From positions 1-46,332 of the forward strand of contig NZ_QVLT01000032.1 of assembly GCF_003417065.2 (NCBI RefSeq): 46,332 bases of DNA, given 5' to 3'. Numbering within the stretch: position 1 is the first letter of the stretch; each line of letters begins with the position of its first letter. Positions 24,814 to 32,402 of this stretch are shown piece by piece. The notes under the pieces are model-generated. The model saw only the letters and a list, made by a program, of their open reading frames with translations. It was not told the DNA's origin and made no database searches. A program made the position numbers and the translations under genes. Origin of the DNA: Hymenobacter lapidiphilus. Lineage in GTDB: Bacteria > Bacteroidota > Bacteroidia > Cytophagales > Hymenobacteraceae.

Positions 24814-25428
24814 TTAGATAATTTCCTTTTTACCCTTCACCATGTCGTAGAGCAGCTCGCGGGCGCGGTGGAGCTGGGCTTTTACGGTGCCGAGGGGGGC
24901 TTTCAGCTCGGTGGCAATTTCCTCGTAGCTCAACTCGTCGAAGTAGCGGAGCGTAACGAGGCGCTGGTACTTATCGGGCAGCCGCGACACCACGTGCTGC
25001 ATGATTTCGATTTTCTGATTCTTGATGGTCGTCTCCTGCGGGTTCAGGTTCTGGTCGCGGAAGTCGATGGTAATTTCGTCGCCGTTGTCAATCTTGATAG
25101 CCGAATCAATCGACATCGTCTTGATCTTATTCTTGCGGATAAAATCGATGCAGTTGTTGGTGGCGATGCGGAACAGCCAGGTGCTGAAGGCAAATTCAGG
25201 GTTGAATTTGTGCAGGTTCTTGAACGCCTTGGCGAAGGCCTCGATGGTGAGGTCGTCGGCGTCGTCGGTGTTGCGTACCATTTTCAGCACCACGTGATAC
25301 ACCGGCTTCTTGTAAATCTGCATCAGCTCGGCATAGGCCTTTTCGTCGTTGTTTTCAACGGCAGCCCGAATCAGCTTGAAGTCGTGCTTGGCTTTGGCGG
25401 AGAACTGTTTTTCCTGGTTTACTTCCAT
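24814..25428 (-). CDS. RNA polymerase ECF-type sigma factor
   Basis: The ATG at 25428 gives 204 residues; the open frame further upstream is Arg/Ala-rich noise overlapping the glycosyltransferase. Region 2 is clear (AYAELMQIYKKPVYHVVLKMVRNTDDADDLTIEAFAKAFKNL, FSTWLFRIATNNCIDFIRK), and region 4 has the DNA-binding helix-turn-helix (LPDKYQRLVTLRYFDELSYEEIATELKAPLGTVKAQLHRARELL). No anti-sigma factor is adjacent. It overlaps the upstream glycosyltransferase by 10 bases, so the two are probably co-transcribed. Confidence 0.92.
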   Translation of the reverse strand: MEVNQEKQFSAKAKHDFKLIRAAVENNDEKAYAELMQIYKKPVYHVVLKMVRNTDDADDLTIEAFAKAFKNLHKFNPEFAFSTWLFRIATNNCIDFIRKNKIKTMSIDSAIKIDNGDEITIDFRDQNLNPQETTIKNQKIEIMQHVVSRLPDKYQRLVTLRYFDELSYEEIATELKAPLGTVKAQLHRARELLYDMVKGKKEII

Positions 25429-26525
25429 CGGAGCGAGCGGTTGAACAGCAGGGAAATTCCCAGAGCTAGATAAGTTACGAAATATATGGCATCGAGCAGC
25501 GGCAGCGCGGCGGCCGGCAGCTGCCCTTTGAGTCGACGGTTGATCTGTTGATAAACGGCTCCCAGGAGCACGGTTCGCAGCAGACACACAGTAGCCAAAG
25601 GTACCCAATTGACGGGAAAAAACAGCAGGCCGACCGCCAAGAAGTAGAACAAGAGATTGGCCCCCACGAATGTTCCAAGGCGGATCCTATCGGCCAAGCG
25701 GTACTGCTTGCCGGCCGACAGATGCCGGCGTTTCTGCCGCCACCAGGCGCCCCAGGTAGCCGCGGCTTCGCTGATTGTGTGGGCCCCCGGCTGGGCTACC
25801 ACGGCCGCCCGCACCCCAGCGGCCACTGCGTCCTGCACCAGCAGGTCGTCGTCGCCGCTGAGCGTGCGGATGTGCGAGGCGAAGCCCTTGGTAGAGCGGA
25901 ACACGGCCCGGGTGTAGCCCAGGTTGCGGCCCACCCCCATATAGGGCCGGCCGCGCCAGGCGAATGACAGATACTGCGCCCCCGTGAGCAAAGTTTCAAA
26001 CCGGATTAACTTATTCAGAAACCTCGGTTCGGGCGCATAGGCCGAGTAACCGAGCACCAAGCCGGCCCCATCGGCGAAGCCGCGCTGCATGTACCTGACC
26101 CACTGGTTAGTGGCCGGAATGCAGTCGGCGTCGGTAAAGAGCAGCCGCTCGTGGCGGGCGGTTTTGATGCCCAGCGTGAGGGCGTATTTCTTGGGCGCCA
26201 GGCCGGCCGGGGTGCTGCGGATGGTTACGAGCCGCACGCCCGGAAACTGCGCGGCCAGCGTGCCGGAGCCGTCGGTCGAACGGTCGTCGATGAGGATGAT
26301 TTCGAAGCCGGCGGGGTAATCCTGGGCCAGCAGTAGCGGCAGCAGGCGCAGCAGGTTGGCGTGCTCGTTGTGGGCGCACACGATTACCGACACGGGCTCC
26401 TCATCGGGGGCTACGGGCTCGGGCGGGCGGCGGGCAAAGGCCCGGAAGTAATAGGCGGCAAAGTAGAGCTGCACCAGCACGGCCGCCAGCAGCAGCCAGA
26501 TGGCCGGCGAGAAGGAGAACGACAT
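25419..26525 (-). CDS. Membrane glycosyltransferase, family 2
   Basis: The ATG at 26525 fits the first membrane helix (PAIWLLLAAVLVQLYFAAYYF) and the promoter just upstream. The GT-A domain contains VSVIVCAHNEHANLLRLLP, IILIDDRSTDGS and the metal-binding FTDADCIPA. Late in the domain come SGDDDLLVQD and the QxxRW-like WWRQKRRHLSAG of processive or long-chain transferases. Two or three C-terminal helices follow. It would transfer a sugar from a nucleotide donor at the cytoplasmic face; the product is unknown. It is about 368 residues long, the first gene of an operon with the sigma factor. Confidence 0.9.
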   Translation of the reverse strand: MSFSFSPAIWLLLAAVLVQLYFAAYYFRAFARRPPEPVAPDEEPVSVIVCAHNEHANLLRLLPLLLAQDYPAGFEIILIDDRSTDGSGTLAAQFPGVRLVTIRSTPAGLAPKKYALTLGIKTARHERLLFTDADCIPATNQWVRYMQRGFADGAGLVLGYSAYAPEPRFLNKLIRFETLLTGAQYLSFAWRGRPYMGVGRNLGYTRAVFRSTKGFASHIRTLSGDDDLLVQDAVAAGVRAAVVAQPGAHTISEAAATWGAWWRQKRRHLSAGKQYRLADRIRLGTFVGANLLFYFLAVGLLFFPVNWVPLATVCLLRTVLLGAVYQQINRRLKGQLPAAALPLLDAIYFVTYLALGISLLFNRSLRWK

Positions 26526-26541
26526 AAAAGTTTCGAAGCCG

Positions 26542-26549
26542 CAAAAGTA
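26542..26549 (-). promoter_or_regulatory. -7 element for the glycosyltransferase operon
   Basis: The minus strand reads TACTTTTG, a match to TAnnTTTG, 17 bases upstream of the start codon at 26525. No TTTG is seen at the usual -33 spacing, so it is a partial promoter call. Confidence 0.5.
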
Positions 26550-26560
26550 GGCATTCAATG

Positions 26561-26568
26561 TACCTTTG
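26561..26568 (+). promoter_or_regulatory. -7 element for tgt
   Basis: TACCTTTG matches TAnnTTTG but lies 111 bases from the tgt start, with a palindromic repeat (26581-26663) between. The repeat may have been inserted between promoter and gene. No good -33 element is visible. Confidence 0.45.
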
Positions 26569-26580
26569 CAGGAAGAAGCC

Positions 26581-26663
26581 AGGAGTTAGGAGCGAGAAGA
26601 TAGAAGCAGGGCCTACGGGCCAGTTTTCCACTTCTTCCTTCTAGCTCCTCGCTTCTAGCTCCT
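26581..26663. repeat. Inverted repeat, AGGAGTTAGGAGCG type
   Basis: Arms of 30 bp at 26581-26610 and 26634-26663 match at about 25 of 30 positions, with a small GGCC-TACG-GGCC hairpin in the centre. It fills the space between the divergent -7 elements and the tgt start codon. Confidence 0.7.
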
Positions 26664-26678
26664 AGATTCTCCGTAATA

Positions 26679-27809
26679 ATGACTTTCGACCTTCTCACGA
26701 CTGACCCGCACTCCAAGGCCCGCGCTGGGGTAGTCCACACCGACCACGGGTCGATTGAAACGCCTATTTTTATGCCTGTGGGCACGGCTGGTACCGTGAA
26801 AGCCGTGCAGCAGCGCGACCTGAAGAACGACATCAACGCCCAGATTATCCTCGGCAACACCTACCACCTGTACCTGCGCCCCGGCCTCGATATTATTGCT
26901 AAGGCGGGCGGGCTGCACAAGTTCAACGGCTGGAACCGGCCTATCCTCACCGATTCGGGCGGCTACCAGGTGTACTCGCTCAGCAACACGCGCAAAATCA
27001 AGGAGGAGGGCGTCAAGTTTCGCTCGCACGTGGATGGCAGCCAGCACCTGTTTACACCCGAGGGCGTGATGGATATTCAGCGCACCATCGGGGCCGATAT
27101 TATCATGGCCTTCGACGAGTGCACGCCCTGGCCCTGTGAGTACGACTACGCGGCCCGTTCGCTTGACATGACCCACCGCTGGCTCAAGCGCTGCATCGCC
27201 CGCTTCGATAGCACCGAGGGCCACTACGGCTACTCCCAGACGCTATTCCCGATTGTGCAGGGCTCCACGTTCAAGGATTTACGCATTAAGTCGGCCGAGT
27301 TTGTGGCCGAGCAGGGCCGCGAGGGCAACGCCATTGGCGGCCTGAGCGTGGGCGAGCCGGCCGACATGATGTACGAGATGACCGAGCTGGTCTGCGACAT
27401 TCTGCCCCAAGACAAGCCCCGCTACCTGATGGGCGTGGGCACGCCGGCCAATATCCTGGAAAATATTGCGTTGGGCGTGGATATGTTCGACTGCGTGATG
27501 CCCACCCGCAACGCCCGCAACGGCATGGTCTACACCACCCAGGGCATCATGAACCTGGCGGCCCGCAAGTGGGCCGAGGATTTTGAGCCGATTGACGCGG
27601 AGCTGGGCGGCTACGTGAGCACGTTTTACTCGCGCAGCTACGTGCGCCACCTCTTCCACAGCAAAGAAATGCTCGGCCCCCAGATTGCCTCCATCCACAA
27701 CCTCACCTTCTACCTCTGGCTGGTAAAGCAGGCCCGCCTGCAAATTCTGGCCGGCACGTTTAGGGAGTGGAAAGAGGTAATGGTGAAGAAGCTGATGACG
27801 CGTCTGTAG
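26679..27809 (+). CDS. tgt: tRNA-guanine transglycosylase, zinc cysteines absent
   Basis: The 376-residue enzyme exchanges guanine-34 of certain tRNAs for a queuosine precursor. The substrate and catalytic regions are intact: ETPIFMPVGTAGTVKAV, ILGNTYHLYLRPG, PILTDSGGYQVYS (first catalytic Asp), GNAIGGLSVGEP and FDCVMPTRNARNGM (second Asp). In place of the usual zinc loop (ECDCYTCxNYSRAY) it has ELGGYVSTFYSRSY, so all three Cys ligands are lost, while the later His (ASIHNL) stays. I recall the same loss in other Bacteroidota, so it is probably lineage-wide and not decay. Confidence 0.95.
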   Translation: MTFDLLTTDPHSKARAGVVHTDHGSIETPIFMPVGTAGTVKAVQQRDLKNDINAQIILGNTYHLYLRPGLDIIAKAGGLHKFNGWNRPILTDSGGYQVYSLSNTRKIKEEGVKFRSHVDGSQHLFTPEGVMDIQRTIGADIIMAFDECTPWPCEYDYAARSLDMTHRWLKRCIARFDSTEGHYGYSQTLFPIVQGSTFKDLRIKSAEFVAEQGREGNAIGGLSVGEPADMMYEMTELVCDILPQDKPRYLMGVGTPANILENIALGVDMFDCVMPTRNARNGMVYTTQGIMNLAARKWAEDFEPIDAELGGYVSTFYSRSYVRHLFHSKEMLGPQIASIHNLTFYLWLVKQARLQILAGTFREWKEVMVKKLMTRL

Positions 27810-27816
27810 TTTAGTG

Positions 27817-27892
27817 CTTAGGTGTTCGTTGTTAGTGCTTAGGGCAGAACGACGAACACCTAAGTACTCGGCACTAACAACGAAGCACTAAG
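27817..27892. repeat. Inverted repeat, GTGCTTAGGTGTTCG type
   Basis: Arms at 27817-27838 and 27871-27892 match at 19 of 22 positions, and an inner CTTAGGTGTTCGT / ACGAACACCTAAG pairing (27817-27829 and 27851-27863 region) is also possible. It fills the 83-base gap between tgt and the next gene and ends exactly before that gene's TTG start codon. Confidence 0.75.
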
Positions 27893-28969
27893 TTGAAGAT
27901 TCTCGATAAGTACATCCTCGGCAAGTTTCTCACCGCGTTTTTCTTCACGGTGGTGCTGCTCGTGTCGGTTATCTGCGTGATTGACTTCACGGAGAAGAAC
28001 GACGACTTCATTCAGCACGACCTCGGGGCCTGGCAGATTCTGACGGAGTACTACCTGAACCTGTTTCCATACTTTGCCAACCTGCTCTCGCCCATCACCG
28101 TGTTTATTGCTGTGGTGTTCGTAACGGCCCAGCTGGCCTCGCGCACCGAGGTGGTGGCCATGCTGGCCTCGGGCATCAGCTTCAAGCGGTTTCTGCTGCC
28201 CTACGTGATGGGCAGCGCCATTCTGGGGCTCCTCACGATGGCCATGACGGGCTGGCTGATTCCGATTGCCAACAAAACGCGGGTCGAGTTCGAGAAGGCC
28301 TACATTAAGAACCCCTACCGGTTCAGCGGGCGCAACGTGCACATCAAAATCGGGCCCCAGGATTACGCGTTCATGGAGAGCTACGACAACGTGAACAACG
28401 TGGGCTACAAGTTCGCGCTCGAAACCATCGACGGGCAGCTGCTCAAGCGTCGCCTCACGGCCGAGGCCATCAGCTGGGACTCGACCAAGCAGGCCTGGCA
28501 CCTGACGCCCCAGTTGATCCGCACCTTCAACGGCGAAAAGGAAAGCCTCAAAACTCTGGCCGCCCGCGACACCACGCTCAACCTGTTCCCGAAGGACTTC
28601 GCCAGCACCTACCGCCTGGCCGAAACCCTCACGCTGCCCGAGCTCAACCGCTACATCAACACCAAAATAGCCCGCGGCGCCGACGATACGCAGGTGTACC
28701 TGAGCGAGAAATATGAGCGATTTGCCTATCCCTACGCCATGTTCATCCTGACGGTAATCGGGGTGATTATGAGCGCCCGCAAGAGCCGCGCCGGCGTGGG
28801 CGGGCAGATTGCGCTGGGCTTCGTGCTGGCTTTCGTGTTCATCATCTTCGTGATTCTGAGCCGCAACCTGGCCGCCGTCGGCACCCTGTCGCCCCTGCTG
28901 GCCGCCTGGGTCCCAAGCATTGTGTTCACCATTATCGGCGCCGTGCTCTACCGCGTGATACCGCAGTAA
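27893..28969 (+). CDS. LptF/LptG-family permease
   Basis: The 358-residue protein has the YjgP/YjgQ fold. Three N-terminal membrane helices (KFLTAFFFTVVLLVSVICVIDF, LSPITVFIAVVFVTAQLASRTEVVAMLASGISFKRFL, a family signature) come first. A periplasmic jellyroll-like domain (about 125-255) and three C-terminal helices follow. It would be a membrane subunit of the lipopolysaccharide extraction machinery with an LptB ATPase encoded elsewhere. The start codon is TTG, immediately after the palindromic repeat; no ATG fits. LptF and LptG cannot be told apart here. Confidence 0.88.
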   Translation: MKILDKYILGKFLTAFFFTVVLLVSVICVIDFTEKNDDFIQHDLGAWQILTEYYLNLFPYFANLLSPITVFIAVVFVTAQLASRTEVVAMLASGISFKRFLLPYVMGSAILGLLTMAMTGWLIPIANKTRVEFEKAYIKNPYRFSGRNVHIKIGPQDYAFMESYDNVNNVGYKFALETIDGQLLKRRLTAEAISWDSTKQAWHLTPQLIRTFNGEKESLKTLAARDTTLNLFPKDFASTYRLAETLTLPELNRYINTKIARGADDTQVYLSEKYERFAYPYAMFILTVIGVIMSARKSRAGVGGQIALGFVLAFVFIIFVILSRNLAAVGTLSPLLAAWVPSIVFTIIGAVLYRVIPQ

Positions 28970-29033
28970 TGAGGCATCCTGGGGCACGAATCGAAAAGAA
29001 CGTCATCCAGTAGCCAAGCCCCCAAACCCCTCA

Positions 29034-29957
29034 ATGAAAGACTATCTGCGCCTGCATTTTATCGTGTTGCTGTGGGGCTTCACGGCCATTTTGGGCAAGC
29101 TGATTACGGTCCCGCCGGTCGAGTTGGTGTTCTGGCGCACGGGGCTGGCGAGCGTGGGCCTGCTGGGGCTGCTACTGGTGCGCCGCCGGCCCTGGCGCAT
29201 GCCGCTGCCCGATGTGCTCCGGCTGCTGGGCGTGGGCGCTATTGTGGCCGCCCACTGGATTGCGTTCTTCCTCTCAGCCCGGCTGGCCTCGGTGAGCGTG
29301 AGCCTGGCCGGCATGGCTACGCTGGCCCTCTGGACTTCGCTGCTGGAGCCGCTGGTGCTCTGGCGCAAGGTGCGTGGCTACGAGGTGGCGTTGGGTTTAC
29401 TCACGATGGTGGGCCTCTACATCGTATCGCAGGCCGAGCTAGGGCAGCTGCTGGGACTAGGCGTGGCTATTATATCCGCCGGGTTGTCGGCGCTGTTCAG
29501 CGTAATCAACTCCAAGCTGGTAAAGAAGCATCCACCGCTCAAGCTCACGCTGTACGAGATGGTGGGTGCCTGCCTGAGTATCGCGCTATTTCTGCCGCTC
29601 TACAGCGAGTATTTCACCAACGGCAAAGGCCTGCAGCTTGCCCTGCACGGCTACGACTGGCTGTGGCTGGCGCTGCTGGCCGGCGTGTGCACGGTGTACG
29701 CCTTCTCGGCCTCAGTCGAGCTGATGAAGCGCATTTCGGCCTTCGTGGTTAACCTTACCATCAACCTGGAACCCGTATACGGCATCATTATGGCCGTCAT
29801 CCTGTATTCGTGGGGCGTGGCGGGTTTCGAGGAAGAAAAACTCTCGCCCGGCTTTTACATCGGCACCCTCATCATCCTCATCAGCGTCCTCATTCACCCG
29901 CTGCTCGACCGTTGGGATAAGCGCCGGCTGCTCCGGCGCAACCCGGTGCTTACCTAG
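29034..29957 (+). CDS. EamA-family (DMT) transporter
   Basis: The 307-residue protein has ten predicted membrane helices in two EamA repeats. The first begins LHFIVLLWGFTAILGKLITVPPVELVFWRT; the second includes LALLAGVCTVYAFSASVELMKRISAFVVNLTINLEPVYGIIMAVILY, with the typical ENxEPV-like NLEPVYG. Such proteins move small metabolites across the inner membrane; the substrate is unknown. It follows the Lpt permease by 64 bases on the same strand and is convergent with ispE. Confidence 0.9.
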   Translation: MKDYLRLHFIVLLWGFTAILGKLITVPPVELVFWRTGLASVGLLGLLLVRRRPWRMPLPDVLRLLGVGAIVAAHWIAFFLSARLASVSVSLAGMATLALWTSLLEPLVLWRKVRGYEVALGLLTMVGLYIVSQAELGQLLGLGVAIISAGLSALFSVINSKLVKKHPPLKLTLYEMVGACLSIALFLPLYSEYFTNGKGLQLALHGYDWLWLALLAGVCTVYAFSASVELMKRISAFVVNLTINLEPVYGIIMAVILYSWGVAGFEEEKLSPGFYIGTLIILISVLIHPLLDRWDKRRLLRRNPVLT

Positions 29958-29972
29958 GGATACAATGCGCCA

Positions 29973-30794
29973 TTACAGCTGCCCGCTCCAGACCGTGTAG
30001 CCCGTCGGCCACACCAGCTGCGGGGCCTGCGGCAGCTCCGGAAACAGCCCGTACACGGCCGAACCCGAGCCCGACAAACTGGCGTAGGCGGCGCCGGCGG
30101 CATAGAGCTGCGCCTTCACCTCGGCCAGCACCGGGTAGGCCGGCGTCAGGGCTTCCTCAAAGTCGTTACTGATGGTGGTGCGCCAGGTGGGCATAGGGGC
30201 CTGCAGGCTCTGGCGCAAATCGTGGCGCGGGGTGCGGGGCACCACGCGGGCGTAGGCCTCGGCCGTGCTGATATGTAGGTTGGGGTACACCACCAGCGCC
30301 GGCGTACCGCGCAGGTCGAGGGCGAAATCGTCGAACATATCCCCCCGCGAGTAGGCAAAAACCGGCTCGTTGCGGATAAAAAAGGCGCAGTCGGAGCCCA
30401 GGCGGCGGGCGTAGCTTTCGAGCTTCTCGGGTGGCAGCTCCAAATCGAACTGGCTATTGATAGCCTTCAGGGCGAAAGCGGCATCGGCCGATCCACCACC
30501 CAGGCCGGCCCCGATGGGCACATCCTTGTGCAGGTGCATTTGTACCGGCGGCAGGTCAAAGTCAGCGGCCAACAGCTCGTAGGCCCGGCGGCACAGATTG
30601 GTTTCGGGCTCGCCCGGAATGGGCAAGCCACTGAAGCCAAGGCTGGTTTCGGACCCGTCGGGCGCGGGCAGCACCTCAAAGGCATCGCACCAGGGCAGCG
30701 GCACAAACACCGATTCGAGGTTGCGAAAACCATCGGGCCGCAGGCTGGTAACGTAGAGACCCAGATTGAGCTTGGCGTTGGGAAAAACGAGCAT
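29973..30794 (-). CDS. ispE: 4-diphosphocytidyl-2-C-methyl-D-erythritol kinase
   Basis: The 273-residue GHMP kinase catalyses the ATP-dependent step of the non-mevalonate (MEP) isoprenoid route. Signatures are the N-terminal NAKLNLGLYVTSLRPDGFRNLESVF, the ATP-binding loop VPIGAGLGGGSADAAF and the later SLSGSGSAVYGLF. Start and length are normal. Its 5' end faces the sugar transferase gene across an inverted repeat whose left arm begins 17 bases upstream of this start codon. Confidence 0.95.
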   Translation of the reverse strand: MLVFPNAKLNLGLYVTSLRPDGFRNLESVFVPLPWCDAFEVLPAPDGSETSLGFSGLPIPGEPETNLCRRAYELLAADFDLPPVQMHLHKDVPIGAGLGGGSADAAFALKAINSQFDLELPPEKLESYARRLGSDCAFFIRNEPVFAYSRGDMFDDFALDLRGTPALVVYPNLHISTAEAYARVVPRTPRHDLRQSLQAPMPTWRTTISNDFEEALTPAYPVLAEVKAQLYAAGAAYASLSGSGSAVYGLFPELPQAPQLVWPTGYTVWSGQL

Positions 30795-30810
30795 AGATAT
30801 TGAAAAAGCC

Positions 30811-30956
30811 GTTAGCAGTTAGCTGCTGGCTGTTAGCTTTGGGGAGAAACTCTGCGCAATATTCCAAGTTTTGCCAGGATAACGGTTTTCATCAACTATT
30901 TCTTCGCTGCCTTGGCTCGCCCAACGAAAGCTAACAGCCGACAGCTAACCGCTAAC
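30811..30956. repeat. Inverted repeat flanking a divergent promoter region
   Basis: Arms at 30811-30840 and 30927-30956 are 30 bp with about 3 mismatches (GTTAGCAGTTAGCTG type). They enclose 86 bases that should hold the promoters of ispE and the sugar transferase. The right arm lies within the open frame of the sugar transferase. The sequence resembles the repeat at 37160-37257. Confidence 0.8.
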
Positions 30957-31607
30957 CACCCCCCAGCCAGCTGGTATGCCCGCCACGGCAAGCGCCTGTT
31001 CGATGTGACGCTGGCCGCCCCGGCCCTGCTGCTGGCCGCCCCGCTGTTGCTGCCGGTGGCCCTGGCGTTGGCCGTCCAGAACGGCGGGCCGTGGCTGTTC
31101 CGCCAGCCCCGGCCGGGCCTTGGGGGTCGGGTATTCACCTTCTATAAGCTCCAGACTATGCCCGACCGTCGCGACGAGGCAGGCCAGCTGCTCTCCGATG
31201 CTGAGCGCCTGCCGCGGCTGGGCCGCTGGGTGCGGGCTGCTTCCCTCGACGAGCTACCCCAGCTCTGGAACGTGCTGCGCGGCGAGCTGAGCCTGGTGGG
31301 CCCGCGGCCGCTGCTGGTGCAGTACCTGCCGCTGTACTCGCCCGCGCAGGCCCGCCGCCACGCCGTGCGGCCCGGTATTACGGGCTGGGCCCAGGTGAAT
31401 GGCCGCAACGCCCTGAGCTGGGAGCAGAAGTTCGCTTTCGATGTCTGGTACGTGGATAACCTTTCTTTCTGGCTGGATTTACGCATTTTGGGGCGCACCG
31501 TGGCCCGCGTACTCGGGGCGCGGGGCGTTTCGGCCCCCGGCCAGGCCACGGCCACGGCCTTCACCGGCACGCCGGCTTCTTCTTCCGATTCCAATTCCAA
31601 CCGCTAA
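30912..31607 (+). CDS. PglC-type bacterial sugar transferase
   Basis: The core (from about residue 24) is a monotopic phosphoglycosyl transferase: YARHGKRLFDVTLAAPALLLAAPLLLPVALAL (membrane segment), FRQPRPGLGGRVFTFYKLQTM, RAASLDELPQLWNVLRGELSLVGPRPLL (catalytic AspGlu) and GITGWAQVNGRNALSWEQKFAFDVWYV. It would load the first sugar phosphate on undecaprenyl phosphate. The only start in frame is a TTG at 30912, and the first 20 or so residues are encoded by the palindromic repeat, so the native start may have been displaced. It starts a pglC-pglD-pglE-like operon. Confidence 0.88.
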   Translation: MARPTKANSRQLTANHPPASWYARHGKRLFDVTLAAPALLLAAPLLLPVALALAVQNGGPWLFRQPRPGLGGRVFTFYKLQTMPDRRDEAGQLLSDAERLPRLGRWVRAASLDELPQLWNVLRGELSLVGPRPLLVQYLPLYSPAQARRHAVRPGITGWAQVNGRNALSWEQKFAFDVWYVDNLSFWLDLRILGRTVARVLGARGVSAPGQATATAFTGTPASSSDSNSNR

Positions 31608-31609
31608 CC

Positions 31610-32317
31610 GTGCACATTTCCAGCAGCCCCGCTACTCCGGCCACCATTGCCCCACCCCAGCCCGTAACACCGCGCCGACTGGCCATTTTTGGGGCCGGCG
31701 GACTGGGCCGCGAGGTGCTGGTGCTGCTGCGGCAACTCAACGCCGTGGCTCCCACCTGGGAGCTGCTGGGCTTCTACGACGACCAGCCGCCCGCCACCGA
31801 CCTCATCCACGGCCTGCGCTATCTGGGCACGGCTGCCGACCTGAATGCCACGCCCGAGCCGCTGGCCGTGGCCGTAGCCGTGGGCAGCAGCGCTAGCCGG
31901 GCCGGAGTGGTGGGCCGCCTTACTTCGCCGCTGCTGCATTTCCCGGTGCTCGTGCATCCAGGCGTCAGTGCCGAGTCGTTCCAGCATCTGCAGCTCGGGC
32001 CCGGCTGCATCATCACCCAGGGCTGCATTCTCACCACCGATATCCGCCTGGGTCGCCACGTGCTACTAAACCTGGGCTGCACCGTGGGCCACGATGCCGT
32101 ACTGGACGATTTCTGCTCCCTGATGCCCCACGCTAACGTGGGCGGCGGGGCTCACCTGGAAGCCGGCGTGTACCTGGGCACCAATGCTACCGTGCTCCAG
32201 CAAGTCCGGATCGGGGCGCGCACCGTACTTGGGGCCGGGGCCGTGGCTATCCGAAACCTGCCCGCCGACTGCACCGCCGTGGGTGTACCGGCCCGGGTGG
32301 TTGACAGGAAGGATTAA
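31610..32317 (+). CDS. PglD/NeuD-type acetyltransferase
   Basis: The 235-residue protein begins with a GTG two bases after the sugar-transferase stop. The N-terminal Rossmann-like part (RRLAIFGAGGLGREVLVLLRQL...LLGFYDD) and C-terminal left-handed beta-helix (ILTTDIRLGRHVLLNLGCTVGHDAVLDDFCSLMPHANVGG...VYLGTNATVLQQVRIGARTVLGAGAV) define the PglD/NeuD group. These enzymes N-acetylate an amino-sugar nucleotide. The catalytic His of the VGHDA motif is present. With the adjacent PglE-like and PglC-like genes it suggests bacillosamine-type sugar synthesis. Confidence 0.88.
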   Translation: MHISSSPATPATIAPPQPVTPRRLAIFGAGGLGREVLVLLRQLNAVAPTWELLGFYDDQPPATDLIHGLRYLGTAADLNATPEPLAVAVAVGSSASRAGVVGRLTSPLLHFPVLVHPGVSAESFQHLQLGPGCIITQGCILTTDIRLGRHVLLNLGCTVGHDAVLDDFCSLMPHANVGGGAHLEAGVYLGTNATVLQQVRIGARTVLGAGAVAIRNLPADCTAVGVPARVVDRKD

Positions 32318-32402
32318 ATCTGCTCGCCACCAGCCCAAAGTCCCAGCAAAACCTCCTTTTACCTCCGCGCATCCCCCCGAACCTCTGCGAGAAAACTCAC
32401 CC

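Noticed and set aside
32184..32402. Longer N-terminus for the aminotransferase
   Set aside because: This part overlaps the acetyltransferase gene and lacks family resemblance; the ATG at 32403 matches the usual start.
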